A stretch of 41,991 nt of DNA, from positions 1-41,991 of the forward strand of contig DAOUGD010000155.1 of NCBI GenBank assembly GCA_034429475.1, written 5' to 3'. The notes under the pieces were generated by a model that ran no database searches, was not told the origin of the DNA, and saw nothing but the letters and a program-made list of their open reading frames with translations. The position numbers and the translations under genes were made by a program. This stretch comes from JAKQHY01 sp034429475. GTDB lineage: Bacteria; Chloroflexota; Anaerolineae; B4-G1; SLSP01. Positions 24,318 to 31,545 of this stretch are shown in pieces. Position 1 is the first letter of the stretch. Each line of letters begins with the position of its first letter.

Positions 24318-25595
24318 TCATTTGAGCACCTCGTCTGGATGGACAATGCGCCCCGCAATGGCCGACGCCGCCGCAACCGCCGGCCCGGCCAGGTAGACCT
24401 CGCTCTTGACGTGGCCCATGCGGCCGACGAAGTTGCGGTTGGTCGTACTGACGGCGCGCTCGCCGGCGGCCAGGATGCCCATGTGCCCGCCCAAACACGG
24501 CCCGCACGTCGGCGTGCTGACCACGGCCCCGGCCTCGATGAACGCCTCCACCAGCCCCTCGCGCAGCGCGTCCAGGTAGACCTGCTGCGTGCCGGGGATG
24601 ACGATGCAGCGCACGTCCGCCGCCACCTTGCGCCCCTTCAGAATTTGGGCCGCCACGCGCAGGTCCTCGATCCGCCCATTGGTGCAAGAGCCGATGACTG
24701 ACTGGTCAATCTTCACGTCCCCCGCTGCGCTGACGGGCTTGGCGTTCTCCGGCAGATGCGGGAATGCGACCTGCGGCTCCAGCGCGCTCACATCAATCTC
24801 GTAGGTGTGGGCGTAAGCGGCGTCGGCGTCGGCGTTGACGACGGTGTAGGGCCGTTTCGCGCGCCCTTCGACATACGCGCGCGTCGCGTCGTCCACCGCG
24901 AACAGCCCGGCCTTGCCGCCCGCCTCGATCGCCATGTTCGACATGGTGAAGCGCCCGGCCATCGGCAGCGCGGCGACCGCCGGCCCCGTGAACTCCATCG
25001 CCTTGTAGCGCGCGCCGTCCACGCCGATGAGGCCGATGGTGTACAAAATCAAGTCCTTGCCGCCGACCCAGGGCTGCAACGCGCCCGTGTAGACGAAGCG
25101 CAGCGTCTCCGGGACGCGCAGCCAGATGCTCCCAGTCGCCATCGCCACCGCGATGTCCGTGGACCCCATCCCCGTGGCGAACGCGCCGAGCGCGCCGTAG
25201 GTGCAGGTGTGCGAGTCCGCGCCCACCACCAGATCGCCCGGCAAAACGAGGCCCTGTTCCGGCAGCAGGACGTGCTCGATGCCCATCTTGCCCACGTCGT
25301 AGTGATGCGTAATCGCTTGCGCGCGCGCAAACTCGCGCATCTCCTTGCACTGCTCCGCCGACTTGATGTCCTTGTTCGGCGCGAAGTGGTCGGCCACTAA
25401 CACCACCTTCTCCGGGTCGAAGACCCGTTCCACGCCCAGCTTCTCAAATTCGTGGAAAGAAATCGGCGCAGTGATGTCGTTGGCGAGCACCACATCTACA
25501 GTCACTTCAACCAGATCGCCCGGCCACACCTCCGCCACGGCGGAAGGCGCGACATGGGCAGCAATCATCTTCTCGGCTAGCGTATGACCTGCCAA
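24318..25595 (-). CDS. leuC: 3-isopropylmalate dehydratase large subunit
   Basis: Aconitase-family [4Fe-4S] subunit partnered with LeuD. Cluster cysteines lie in IGSCTNGRIEDL and TPTCGPCLGGHMGIL. VGADSHTCTYGALGAFATGMGSTD is the substrate/cluster loop. At 425 aa it belongs to the shorter subfamily (with archaeal LeuC and homoaconitase), matching the short LeuD. The start is TTG at 25595, chosen because AGGAGG lies 5 nt upstream and because MAGHTLAEKMIAAH is the usual N-terminus. A non-ATG start may lower its translation. It is flanked by repeat arrays on both sides. Confidence 0.96.
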   Translation of the reverse strand: MAGHTLAEKMIAAHVAPSAVAEVWPGDLVEVTVDVVLANDITAPISFHEFEKLGVERVFDPEKVVLVADHFAPNKDIKSAEQCKEMREFARAQAITHHYDVGKMGIEHVLLPEQGLVLPGDLVVGADSHTCTYGALGAFATGMGSTDIAVAMATGSIWLRVPETLRFVYTGALQPWVGGKDLILYTIGLIGVDGARYKAMEFTGPAVAALPMAGRFTMSNMAIEAGGKAGLFAVDDATRAYVEGRAKRPYTVVNADADAAYAHTYEIDVSALEPQVAFPHLPENAKPVSAAGDVKIDQSVIGSCTNGRIEDLRVAAQILKGRKVAADVRCIVIPGTQQVYLDALREGLVEAFIEAGAVVSTPTCGPCLGGHMGILAAGERAVSTTNRNFVGRMGHVKSEVYLAGPAVAAASAIAGRIVHPDEVLK

Positions 25596-25606
25596 GGTAT
25601 CCTCCT

Positions 25607-25706
25607 GTGAGTTGTGAGTTGCGAGTGAGGAGTGAGGAGTTGCGAGTTAGGAATCTCTCCCCCTCCCCCTGTCTGCCGTCTACCGTCTACTGTCTACCGT
25701 CTACCG
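25607..25706. repeat. two different heptad arrays between the 69-aa ORF and leuC
   Basis: 25607-25651 is made of GAGTTGC/GAGTGAG/GAGTTAG units. 25669-25706 is made of TCTACCG/TCTACTG units, the same family as between leuD and cimA. The second array reaches the 3' end of the small ORF. Confidence 0.85.
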
Positions 25707-25910
25707 CTTCAACACCCGCTCGTCATCCGCGACGTAGACCGGCGGGCGGTGGCCGTTGCGGCGCATCGCGTAATCCAGCCCGTCCATGTCCCACAACAGG
25801 GCGTGATCGCGCGGCTGCGGATAGGGATCCCACTGCGCCCCTTGATACTGCTCTTCCAACATGACCTGTGCTACCAACTGCCGTACTTTATCCTTCGTTT
25901 GCGTGTCCAT
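25701..25910 (-). CDS. small acidic protein between leuA and leuC
   Basis: A 69-aa reading frame with a purine-rich GGGGGAAAG upstream of ATG 25910, in the middle of the leu genes. The protein is MDTQTKDKVRQLVAQVMLEE followed by a Tyr/Trp/Pro-rich stretch (QWDPYPQPRDHALLWDMDG) and a polar tail. I recognise no family. It has no membrane segment. The frame shows normal coding composition for this region and its neighbours are all BCAA genes, so it could be a small regulator or an enzyme accessory protein. The last few codons overlap a heptad repeat. Confidence 0.6.
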   Translation of the reverse strand: MDTQTKDKVRQLVAQVMLEEQYQGAQWDPYPQPRDHALLWDMDGLDYAMRRNGHRPPVYVADDERVLKR

Positions 25911-25930
25911 TGCTTTCCCCCTTTTGGAAT

Positions 25931-26029
25931 CTTAGATTTGTTGATTTCAAATTTGTTGATTTGCTATTCGCTATTTGCTATTCGTAATTCGTAATTCGTA
26001 ATTCGTAATTCGCTATTTGCCATTCGCCG
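25931..26029. repeat. heptad repeat between leuA and the 69-aa ORF, reaching the leuA 3' end
   Basis: About 12 heptad-like units: TTGTTGATTT-type at the left, then TGCTATT/CGCTATT and CGTAATT units. The right end overlaps the leuA stop, so the last leuA codons (Ala-Asn-Gly-Lys-stop) are repeat-derived. It is in one orientation, with no long palindrome. Confidence 0.85.
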
Positions 26030-27590
26030 CTTCGCGCCGCGCCGCAATCAAGCGATTGAGCGCGAACATATACGCTTTGGCGCTTGCCACCACGATGTCC
26101 GTATCCGCGCCGTGGCCGCTGAAGACGCGCCGCAAGCCGCCGTTCACCGGCTCGTCGGCCTGCACGCGGATGGTGACGCGACCCACCGCGTCAATCCCCT
26201 CGGTCACGGCCTGCACCGAGAACTCGATGAGCTGATTCGGCTCGCCGATGACGCGGTTGATGGCGCGATAGATGGCGTCCACCGGCCCCGTGCCGTGGTC
26301 GGCGTCGCACACCGTTGTGCCATCCGGCCCGGTGATGCGCACCGTCGCCGTGGGGATGCTGTTGTTCCCGCAGCTTACCTGCACTTGCTCCAGGTGATAC
26401 GTCTCCTGGAAGAACATCCCCACCTCGTCGTTGACAATCGCTTCAAGATCGCGCGTGTCCACCGTCTTCTTACGATCCGCCACGACCAGGAAGCGCTCGT
26501 ACACCTTCTCAAATTGCTCGTCATCCAGGTGATAGCCCAACTCCGCCAGCCGGTGCCGCAGCCCGTGCCGCCCCGACCGCGCCGAGAGGATGATGGCCGA
26601 ATCCGGCACGCCCACGTCCTGCGGGTTGATGATCTCGTAAGTCATGCGCTCTTTGAGCACGCCGTCCTGATGGATGCCCGACGAGTGCGCGAAGGCGTTG
26701 GCCCCGACGATGGCCTTGTTCGGCTGCACCGGGATGCCCGTCAGGTTGCTCACCAGCCGGCTGATCGAGTAAAAGTGCGGCGATTTGATGGCGGTCTCGA
26801 CGCCGTACACATCGCGGCGGGTCTTGAGCGCCATCACCACTTCTTCCATCGAAGTGTTCCCGGCCCGCTCGCCGATGCCGTTGACCGTCACCTCCACCTG
26901 CCGCGCGCCGTTGAGGACGCCCGCCAGCGTGTTGGCCGTCGCCATCCCCAGGTCGTTGTGGCAGTGGACGGAAATAATGGCTTTGTCAATGTTGGGAACG
27001 TTATTTTTGATCCCCGCGATGAGCGCCCCGAATTCGGCGGGTGTGGAATAGCCGGTGGTGTCGGGGATGTTGACGACGGTAGCCCCGGCGGCAATGACGG
27101 CTTCCACCACGCGGTACAGGTACTCCGGATCGGCGCGGCCCGCGTCTTCGGCAAAATATTCGATGTCATCCGTGTACTGCCGGGCAATCTTGACCGCGTT
27201 GACGCCCATGGTCAGCGCCTCGTCACGGCTCATGCGGAGCTTGTACTGCAAATGCACGTCCGACACGCCCAGCCCGGTGTGAATCCGGGGATGCGCCGCG
27301 CCCTTAAGCGCCGCCGCCGCTACCTCGATGTCCTGCGGACGCGCGCGCGTCAGGCCGCAGACCGTACACTCGCGGATTTCCGCCGAGATGCGCTCCACCG
27401 CTTTGAAGTCGCCCGGCGACGAGATCGGGAATCCCGCCTCGATTACGTCCACGCCCATGTCCTGCAACGCGCGGGCGATCTCGATCTTCTCGTCAATGTT
27501 CAGCGCCGCGCCCGGCGATTGCTCCCCATCGCGCAGCGTCGTATCGAAAACCTGTACCTTGTTATGAATGCCAACCCCATCGTCGTCCAT
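26013..27590 (-). CDS. leuA: 2-isopropylmalate synthase
   Basis: First committed step to leucine: acetyl-CoA plus 2-oxoisovalerate to 2-isopropylmalate. The catalytic segment FDTTLRDGEQSPGAALN (15-31, with Arg20-Asp21) and the metal-binding VHCHNDLGMATANT are clear. GERAGNTSMEEVVMALKTR follows. The C-terminal regulatory domain (about 395-525), where leucine normally binds, is complete. I chose ATG 27590 because GAGGAGG ends 9 nt upstream; ATG 27599 would add three residues and sit on the ribosome-binding site. At 525 aa it is typical. A second DRE-TIM enzyme, cimA, lies 3 kb away, so the two branches are separated by paralogous synthases. Confidence 0.97.
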   Translation of the reverse strand: MDDDGVGIHNKVQVFDTTLRDGEQSPGAALNIDEKIEIARALQDMGVDVIEAGFPISSPGDFKAVERISAEIRECTVCGLTRARPQDIEVAAAALKGAAHPRIHTGLGVSDVHLQYKLRMSRDEALTMGVNAVKIARQYTDDIEYFAEDAGRADPEYLYRVVEAVIAAGATVVNIPDTTGYSTPAEFGALIAGIKNNVPNIDKAIISVHCHNDLGMATANTLAGVLNGARQVEVTVNGIGERAGNTSMEEVVMALKTRRDVYGVETAIKSPHFYSISRLVSNLTGIPVQPNKAIVGANAFAHSSGIHQDGVLKERMTYEIINPQDVGVPDSAIILSARSGRHGLRHRLAELGYHLDDEQFEKVYERFLVVADRKKTVDTRDLEAIVNDEVGMFFQETYHLEQVQVSCGNNSIPTATVRITGPDGTTVCDADHGTGPVDAIYRAINRVIGEPNQLIEFSVQAVTEGIDAVGRVTIRVQADEPVNGGLRRVFSGHGADTDIVVASAKAYMFALNRLIAARREAANGK

Positions 27591-27606
27591 TCTGGTCATC
27601 CTCCTC

Positions 27607-27690
27607 AGCGAGTAGCGAGTTAGGAGTGAGGAATTAGGAGTTAGGATGTTCCCTCACTCCTCACTCCTAACTCCTCACTCCTAACTACTT
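27607..27690. repeat. inverted heptad repeat between ilvC and leuA
   Basis: Left arm: GAGTTAG/GAGTGAG/GAATTAG/GAGTTAG units (27610-27646). Right arm: TCACTCC/TAACTCC units (27651-27687), the exact reverse type. The loop is only a few nucleotides, so the mRNA would form a hairpin of about 30 bp between the two genes. Confidence 0.88.
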
Positions 27691-28740
27691 CCCCCAATTC
27701 TCCGGTCGCAACGACCGCACGGCGGCGCCGGCGCGCCACATTTCCGATTCGCGCATCTCGCGCAGTTCCGCTTCCAGCTTCTCGCGGTAATCGGGCGCGC
27801 TGTTAGCTTCCAATACGACGCGCGTCTGCTCGCCGGAGACGACGCTCTCGTACAGCCAGTCGAACACCGGCTCCACGGCCTTGCGGAATTGATGCCGCCA
27901 ATCGAGCGCGCCGCGCTGGGCGGTGGTGGAGCAGTTGGCGTACATCCAGTCCATCCCGTTCTTGTCTACCAGGCGGATGAGACTCTGGGTCAACTCCTCG
28001 ACCGTCTCGTTGAAGGCTTCGCTCGGCGTGTGGCCGTGCTTGCGGAGGAGGTTGTACTGCGCCTCCATGATGCCCGCCAGCGCGCCCATCAGCACGCCGC
28101 GCTCGCCGGTGAGGTCGCTGTGGACTTCGTTGGCGAAGGTGGTGGGGAAGAGGTAGCCCGCGCCGATGGCGATGCCCAGCGCGATGGTGCGCTCCTCCGC
28201 GCGCCCGGTGAAGTCCTGCTCGACGGCGAAACTGGCGTTGATGCCGCTGCCCGCCAGGAAGTTCGCGCGCACGCTCGTCCCGGAGCCTTTCGGCGCCACC
28301 ATGATCACGTCCACGAAATCGGGCGGCACCACGCCCGTCTGCTCGCGGTAGACGATGGAGAAGCCGTGCGAGAAGTACAGGGCGTCACCCTGCTTCAAGT
28401 GTGGCTTGATGCGCGGCCAGGTCATCATCTGCGCCGCGTCCGAGACCAGATATTGGATGATCGTGCCGCGATCCACGGCCTCTTCCAGGTCAAATAGCGT
28501 TTCGCCGGGCACCCAGCCATCCTTCACGGCCTTGTCCCACGCGGCCTGATCGCCTTTCCACTGCCCGACGATCACGTGAATGCCGTTTTCGCGCATATTG
28601 AGCGACTGCGCCGGCCCCTGCACGCCGTAACCGAGCACCGCCACGATTTCGTCCTTCAACACCTCCCGCGCCTTCTCCAGAGAGAACTCCTCACGGGTCA
28701 CTACATCTTCGACTACGCCACCGAAATCAATTTTTGTCAT
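27685..28740 (-). CDS. ilvC: ketol-acid reductoisomerase, Ilv5 (fungal/mitochondrial) type
   Basis: NADPH-dependent enzyme that isomerises and reduces 2-acetolactate and 2-aceto-2-hydroxybutyrate. The Rossmann turn is GYGVQGPAQSLN (38-49). The C-terminal knotted domain contains EVHSDLTGERGVLMGAL, HTPSEAFNETVEELTQSL, GMDWMYANCSTTAQRGALDW and a WRAGAAVRSLRPEN end. These match the yeast Ilv5/fungal form as I remember it and not the short class I bacterial enzyme (ETDLFGEQ...). At 351 aa it lacks the mitochondrial targeting peptide. ATG 28740 follows AAGGAGAAGACGCA. Flanking gaps hold inverted heptad repeats. Confidence 0.95.
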   Translation of the reverse strand: MTKIDFGGVVEDVVTREEFSLEKAREVLKDEIVAVLGYGVQGPAQSLNMRENGIHVIVGQWKGDQAAWDKAVKDGWVPGETLFDLEEAVDRGTIIQYLVSDAAQMMTWPRIKPHLKQGDALYFSHGFSIVYREQTGVVPPDFVDVIMVAPKGSGTSVRANFLAGSGINASFAVEQDFTGRAEERTIALGIAIGAGYLFPTTFANEVHSDLTGERGVLMGALAGIMEAQYNLLRKHGHTPSEAFNETVEELTQSLIRLVDKNGMDWMYANCSTTAQRGALDWRHQFRKAVEPVFDWLYESVVSGEQTRVVLEANSAPDYREKLEAELREMRESEMWRAGAAVRSLRPENWGK

Positions 28741-28760
28741 TGCGTCTTCTCCTTATTTTG

Positions 28761-28874
28761 GTAATGAGTCATGGGTAATGAGAAATGGGAAATGAGTAAT
28801 GGGTAATGAGGCATAAGCGTGAGGGTGAGTCTCACTCCTCACTCATTTCTCTTTACTCATTTCTCTTTACTTTC
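28761..28874. repeat. inverted heptad repeat between ilvN and ilvC
   Basis: GTAATGA/GTCATGG/GAAATGG/GTAATGG units (28761-28811) face CTCATTT/CTCTTTA units (about 28840-28872), which are largely their reverse complement. A shorter inner palindrome (GTGAGGGTGAG/CTCACTCCTCAC) forms the tip. The right end reaches the ilvN stop region. Confidence 0.85.
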
Positions 28875-29370
28875 ACTTATTGCCGTTGCTCGCCCCGCCG
28901 CGCGCCATCGCCACGCGCCCCGTGCGCACCATCTCAAGGATGCCGTAGGGCTTGAGGACTTCGGCCAGGCCGTCAATCTTGTCCTCCGTGCCGGTCGCTT
29001 CGACCATCACGGAATCCACGCCCACGTCCACCACGCGCGCGCGGAACGTGTCCACGAGCTGCATCACTTCCGAGCGGGTGCTACCGCCCTCGGTGCGCAC
29101 CTTGATAAGCGCCAGGTCTCGCGCCACCACAGGCTGTTCGGTGATGTCCTCCACCTGGATGACGTTGACCAGCTTGTAGAGATTCTGCACGACTTTTTCC
29201 GCGTCGGTGTGCGTACTGTCCACCACAATGGTCATCCGCGAGATGCCGTCTCGCTCGGTGTGTCCAACGGTCAGGCTTTCAATGTTGTAATTCCGGCGGC
29301 GGAACAGGCTGGCTACGCGGGTCAGCACGCCGGGCTTGTCTTCAACCAGAGCAATCAATGTGTTTTTCAT
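28873..29370 (-). CDS. ilvN: acetolactate synthase small (regulatory) subunit
   Basis: Regulatory partner of IlvB that confers feedback inhibition, classically by valine. The N-terminal ACT domain (about 1-75) begins MKNTLIALVEDKPGVLTRVASLFRRRNYNIESLTVG. The C-terminal domain (about 80-160), with ALIKVRTEGGSTRSEVMQLVDTFRARVVDVG, is typical of the family. At 165 aa it is normal. ATG 29370 is 2 nt past the ilvB stop and uses a ribosome-binding site (CTGGAGG) inside the ilvB end, so the two are translationally coupled. The same frame is open further upstream, antisense-free but inside ilvB, and that extension is not real. Confidence 0.96.
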   Translation of the reverse strand: MKNTLIALVEDKPGVLTRVASLFRRRNYNIESLTVGHTERDGISRMTIVVDSTHTDAEKVVQNLYKLVNVIQVEDITEQPVVARDLALIKVRTEGGSTRSEVMQLVDTFRARVVDVGVDSVMVEATGTEDKIDGLAEVLKPYGILEMVRTGRVAMARGGASNGNK

Positions 29371-29372
29371 GG

Positions 29373-31088
29373 CTATGCCTCCAGCTTTTCCAGTTCGATG
29401 AGCGGCCGCTCGATCATCTCGTGCAGCGCGGCGCCGGTCGGGACCATCGGGTAGACGTTGGCCTCGTCGCCTTCTTGGGCAACCTGGAACTCGATGAAGG
29501 CCGGCCCGTTGTGAACGTGCGCCTCGGCGATAGCCTCGCGGGCCTCGCGGCGATTCGTCGCGCGCCACGCGCGGATGCCGTAGGCTTCGACGAGTTGGAC
29601 GAAGTCCGGGTTGATCAGCGGCGTCGCCTCGTAGTTCTTGCCGTAGAAAAACTCCTGCCACTGCCGCACCATTCCCAGATAGCCGTTGTTCGAGAGGGCG
29701 ATGCGGACAGGCAACTTTTCCTGCACAATGGTCGCCAAATCGTGCAACGTCATCTGGAAGCCGCCATCCCCCAGAATGGCCCACACCTCGGCGTCGGGCT
29801 GCGCCACCTGCGCGCCGATGGCCGCCGGCAACCCAAACCCCATCGTCCCCTGCCCGCCGGAGGTGACAATGCGCTGGGGGCGGTCGAGTGGATAATACTG
29901 CGCCGCCCACATCTGGTGCTGCCCCACGTCGGTGACGAGAATGGCGTCGCCGCGCGTGGCCTCCCAGATTTCGTTGATGAAATGCGGCGCAGCCAGGTGG
30001 CCGTTTTCGGGCCGGTTGATGATGTCACGCCGGCGATTCTGCGCCCGCCACTCGTCAATCTGCGCCAGCCAGGCAGGATGCTGTGTCTCGTTGACCAGCG
30101 GCAGTAATTGCTCCAATACCTGGCGCAAGTCGCCGTGAATGGGCACGTCCACCTGGACGATCTTGTTTAACTCGGCGGCGTCCATATCCACGTGGACCTT
30201 GCGCGCGTTGGGGGCGTAGCGCTTCAAATTGCCGGTCACGCGGTCGGAGAAGCGCATCCCGAAGGCCAGAATCAGGTCGGCCTCCTGGATGGCGCGGTTG
30301 GCGAAAACCTCGCCGTGCATCCCCATCATCGCCAACGCCAGCGGGTGCGATTCTGGGAAGCCGCCCTTGCCGAGCAGCGTGTATGCCACCGGCGTCTCCG
30401 TCCTCTCGGCGAAGGCGCGCAGTGCGTCCGCCGCGCCCGACATCTGCACCCCGCGCCCGGCCAGAATGACGGGCCGCTGGGCGCCGTTGATGAGGTCGGC
30501 GGCTTTTTGAACCAGCGCAGGGTCACCTGCGCCAACGGGCCGATAGCCCGGCAGGTCAATCTCCTTCTCCGGCAGCGTGAAGTTGGTAGCCGCAATCTGC
30601 ACGTCTTTGGGTATATCAATTAACACCGGGCCGGGCCGGCCGCTGCGCGCGATGTAGAACGCTTCGTGGATGACTTCCGCCAATTCGTCCACGCTCGCCA
30701 CCAGATAGTTGTGCTTGGTGATGGGCAGCGTGATGCCGGTGATGTCCACTTCCTGAAAAGCGTCCGTGCCGATGACGGGCGAGGCGACCTGCCCGGTGAT
30801 GCAGACGATAGGCGACGAATCGGTCATCGCCGTGGCGATCCCGGTGACGAGATTGGTGGCCCCTGGCCCGGACGTCGCCATCGCCACACCGACCTTACCA
30901 GAGACGCGGGCGTACCCGTCGGCGGCGTGCGCCGCGCATTGTTCGTGCCGCATCAAGATATGGCGGACGTCATAATTCTTGCGGGGATGATACGTGTGCA
31001 TAATCGCCCCACCGGGGATGCCGAACACCACCTCTACTCCCTCGTGTTCCAGCATCTCCCATACAATTTCTGCGCCTGTTCGTTTCAT
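29373..31088 (-). CDS. ilvB: acetolactate synthase large (catalytic) subunit
   Basis: ThDP-dependent enzyme that makes 2-acetolactate or 2-aceto-2-hydroxybutyrate, the first common step to Val/Leu/Ile. Glu49 in RHEQCAAHAADGYAR activates the cofactor. SGPGATNLVTGIATA and the ThDP signature GDGGFQMTLHDLATIVQEKL...NN (about residues 456-485) are complete. At 571 aa it is full length. The start is ATG 31088, 5 nt after AGGAGG. The open frame continues 8 codons upstream through the 3' flank of the attenuator terminator, which is not coding. It is the first enzyme gene of the BCAA operon, behind the leader and attenuator at 31111-31397. Confidence 0.97.
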   Translation of the reverse strand: MKRTGAEIVWEMLEHEGVEVVFGIPGGAIMHTYHPRKNYDVRHILMRHEQCAAHAADGYARVSGKVGVAMATSGPGATNLVTGIATAMTDSSPIVCITGQVASPVIGTDAFQEVDITGITLPITKHNYLVASVDELAEVIHEAFYIARSGRPGPVLIDIPKDVQIAATNFTLPEKEIDLPGYRPVGAGDPALVQKAADLINGAQRPVILAGRGVQMSGAADALRAFAERTETPVAYTLLGKGGFPESHPLALAMMGMHGEVFANRAIQEADLILAFGMRFSDRVTGNLKRYAPNARKVHVDMDAAELNKIVQVDVPIHGDLRQVLEQLLPLVNETQHPAWLAQIDEWRAQNRRRDIINRPENGHLAAPHFINEIWEATRGDAILVTDVGQHQMWAAQYYPLDRPQRIVTSGGQGTMGFGLPAAIGAQVAQPDAEVWAILGDGGFQMTLHDLATIVQEKLPVRIALSNNGYLGMVRQWQEFFYGKNYEATPLINPDFVQLVEAYGIRAWRATNRREAREAIAEAHVHNGPAFIEFQVAQEGDEANVYPMVPTGAALHEMIERPLIELEKLEA

Positions 31089-31110
31089 TGATCCTCCTGG
31101 TTTTTCCAAC

Positions 31111-31137
31111 AAAAAACCGCCCTTTGGGGGCGGTTTT
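31111..31137 (-). terminator. attenuator terminator in the ilvB leader
   Basis: On the minus strand an 8-9-bp stem (5' arm AACCGCCC at 31135-31128, 3' arm GGGCGGTT at 31122-31115, loop about CCAAA) runs into six T residues. It sits after the leader-peptide stop and 23 nt before the ilvB start codon, so it must be bypassed for ilvB to be expressed. Its 3' arm sequence GGGCGGTT occurs again, identically, at 31197-31190 inside the leader peptide gene, giving the antiterminator alternative. Confidence 0.88.
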
Positions 31138-31162
31138 GGTTGACTTATGGCTGTCTCTGGTG

Positions 31163-31330
31163 CTACCTAGCCTGGGTATGCTTCAACGTAACCGCCCGCG
31201 TGCTCCCGACTAGCAGGAGCACGATAATAACGATGACAACATTAAGCAACAGGCCCAGCAATCGGCCGCTGGAGGCGCCTGCTTTGTACAGTGTGCGTAT
31301 CGCTTTTCGGTTATGTTGGTTGTTATTCAT
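31163..31330 (-). CDS. branched-chain leader peptide of the ilvB operon attenuator
   Basis: A 55-codon reading frame, too short to be found by normal length cut-offs, between the ilvB promoter and the terminator. It begins MNNNQHNRKAIRTLYKAG and then has LLGLLLNVVIVIIVLLLV at residues 24-41: 16 of 18 codons are Leu, Val or Ile. This is the pattern of ilv-type control peptides (compare E. coli IlvL and IvbL). Stalling at these codons when charged Leu-, Val- or Ile-tRNA is short would affect folding of the RNA that follows. Codons 37-44 form one hairpin (GTGCTCC with GGAGCAC). Codons 45-47 carry the antiterminator arm GGGCGGTT. The Shine-Dalgarno is weak. A small membrane peptide is the alternative reading. 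Confidence 0.82.
   Translation of the reverse strand: MNNNQHNRKAIRTLYKAGASSGRLLGLLLNVVIVIIVLLLVGSTRAVTLKHTQAR
31190..31222 (-). promoter_or_regulatory. pause hairpin and antiterminator arm inside the ilvB leader
   Basis: GTGCTCC (31222-31216) and GGAGCAC (31206-31200) form a 7-bp hairpin within codons 37-44 of the leader peptide. Next to it, GGGCGGTT (31197-31190) is identical to the terminator 3' arm and fully complementary to the terminator 5' arm AACCGCCC (31135-31128). Pairing of 31197-31190 with 31135-31128 would prevent the terminator. Confidence 0.8.
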
Positions 31331-31369
31331 AAGGCTTAAAAACTGACTTCATTTGAGCGAATTAGAAAG

Positions 31370-31397
31370 ATTATAACCAACTCTCTGAATTTGTCAA
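31370..31397 (-). promoter_or_regulatory. sigma-70-type promoter of the ilvB operon
   Basis: A perfect -35 TTGACA (31397-31392), a 16-nt spacer and a perfect -10 TATAAT (31375-31370), read on the minus strand. Transcription should start near 31363, leaving about 33 nt before the leader peptide ATG. Confidence 0.85.
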
Positions 31398-31468
31398 ATG
31401 CAACCTCAAAAATATGACATCCGACACTGGCTGGGTTTAACCCCGTCTGACCGGTTGAATTTGTCAAA
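31386..31468. promoter_or_regulatory. 13-nt direct repeat spanning both divergent -35 boxes
   Basis: TGAATTTGTCAAA occurs at 31386-31398 and again at 31456-31468, 70 nt apart in the same orientation. The first copy contains the ilvB -35 (as its complement); the second contains the gdhA -35. This suits a shared operator for a regulator of both units, or may follow from both being -35 regions. Apart from these elements and the leader, 31089-31545 shows nothing else. Confidence 0.5.
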
Positions 31469-31488
31469 ACTAAAAAGGCATTTATAAT
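31461..31488 (+). promoter_or_regulatory. sigma-70-type promoter of gdhA
   Basis: TTGTCA (31461-31466), 16-nt spacer and perfect TATAAT (31483-31488). The start would be near 31495, about 50 nt before the gdhA ATG. It is divergent from the ilvB promoter, with about 64 nt between the two -35 boxes. Confidence 0.75.
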
Positions 31489-31545
31489 GAATTGTTAATT
31501 TTATCATCAGGCTTCATTCAAATTCACCCCAGGAGGTATGTTGAG

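Noticed and set aside
24227..24376. N-terminal extension of LeuD
   Set aside because: The added residues are translated heptad repeats; a good ribosome-binding site is at the internal ATG 24226.
29371..29910. N-terminal extension of IlvN
   Set aside because: It lies entirely inside ilvB in another frame. The ATG at 29370 has a ribosome-binding site and the expected ACT-domain start.
31089..31397. T-box or BCAA-binding riboswitch in the ilvB leader
   Set aside because: No T-box core or other riboswitch signature was found. The peptide gene and the three-way pairing explain the region.
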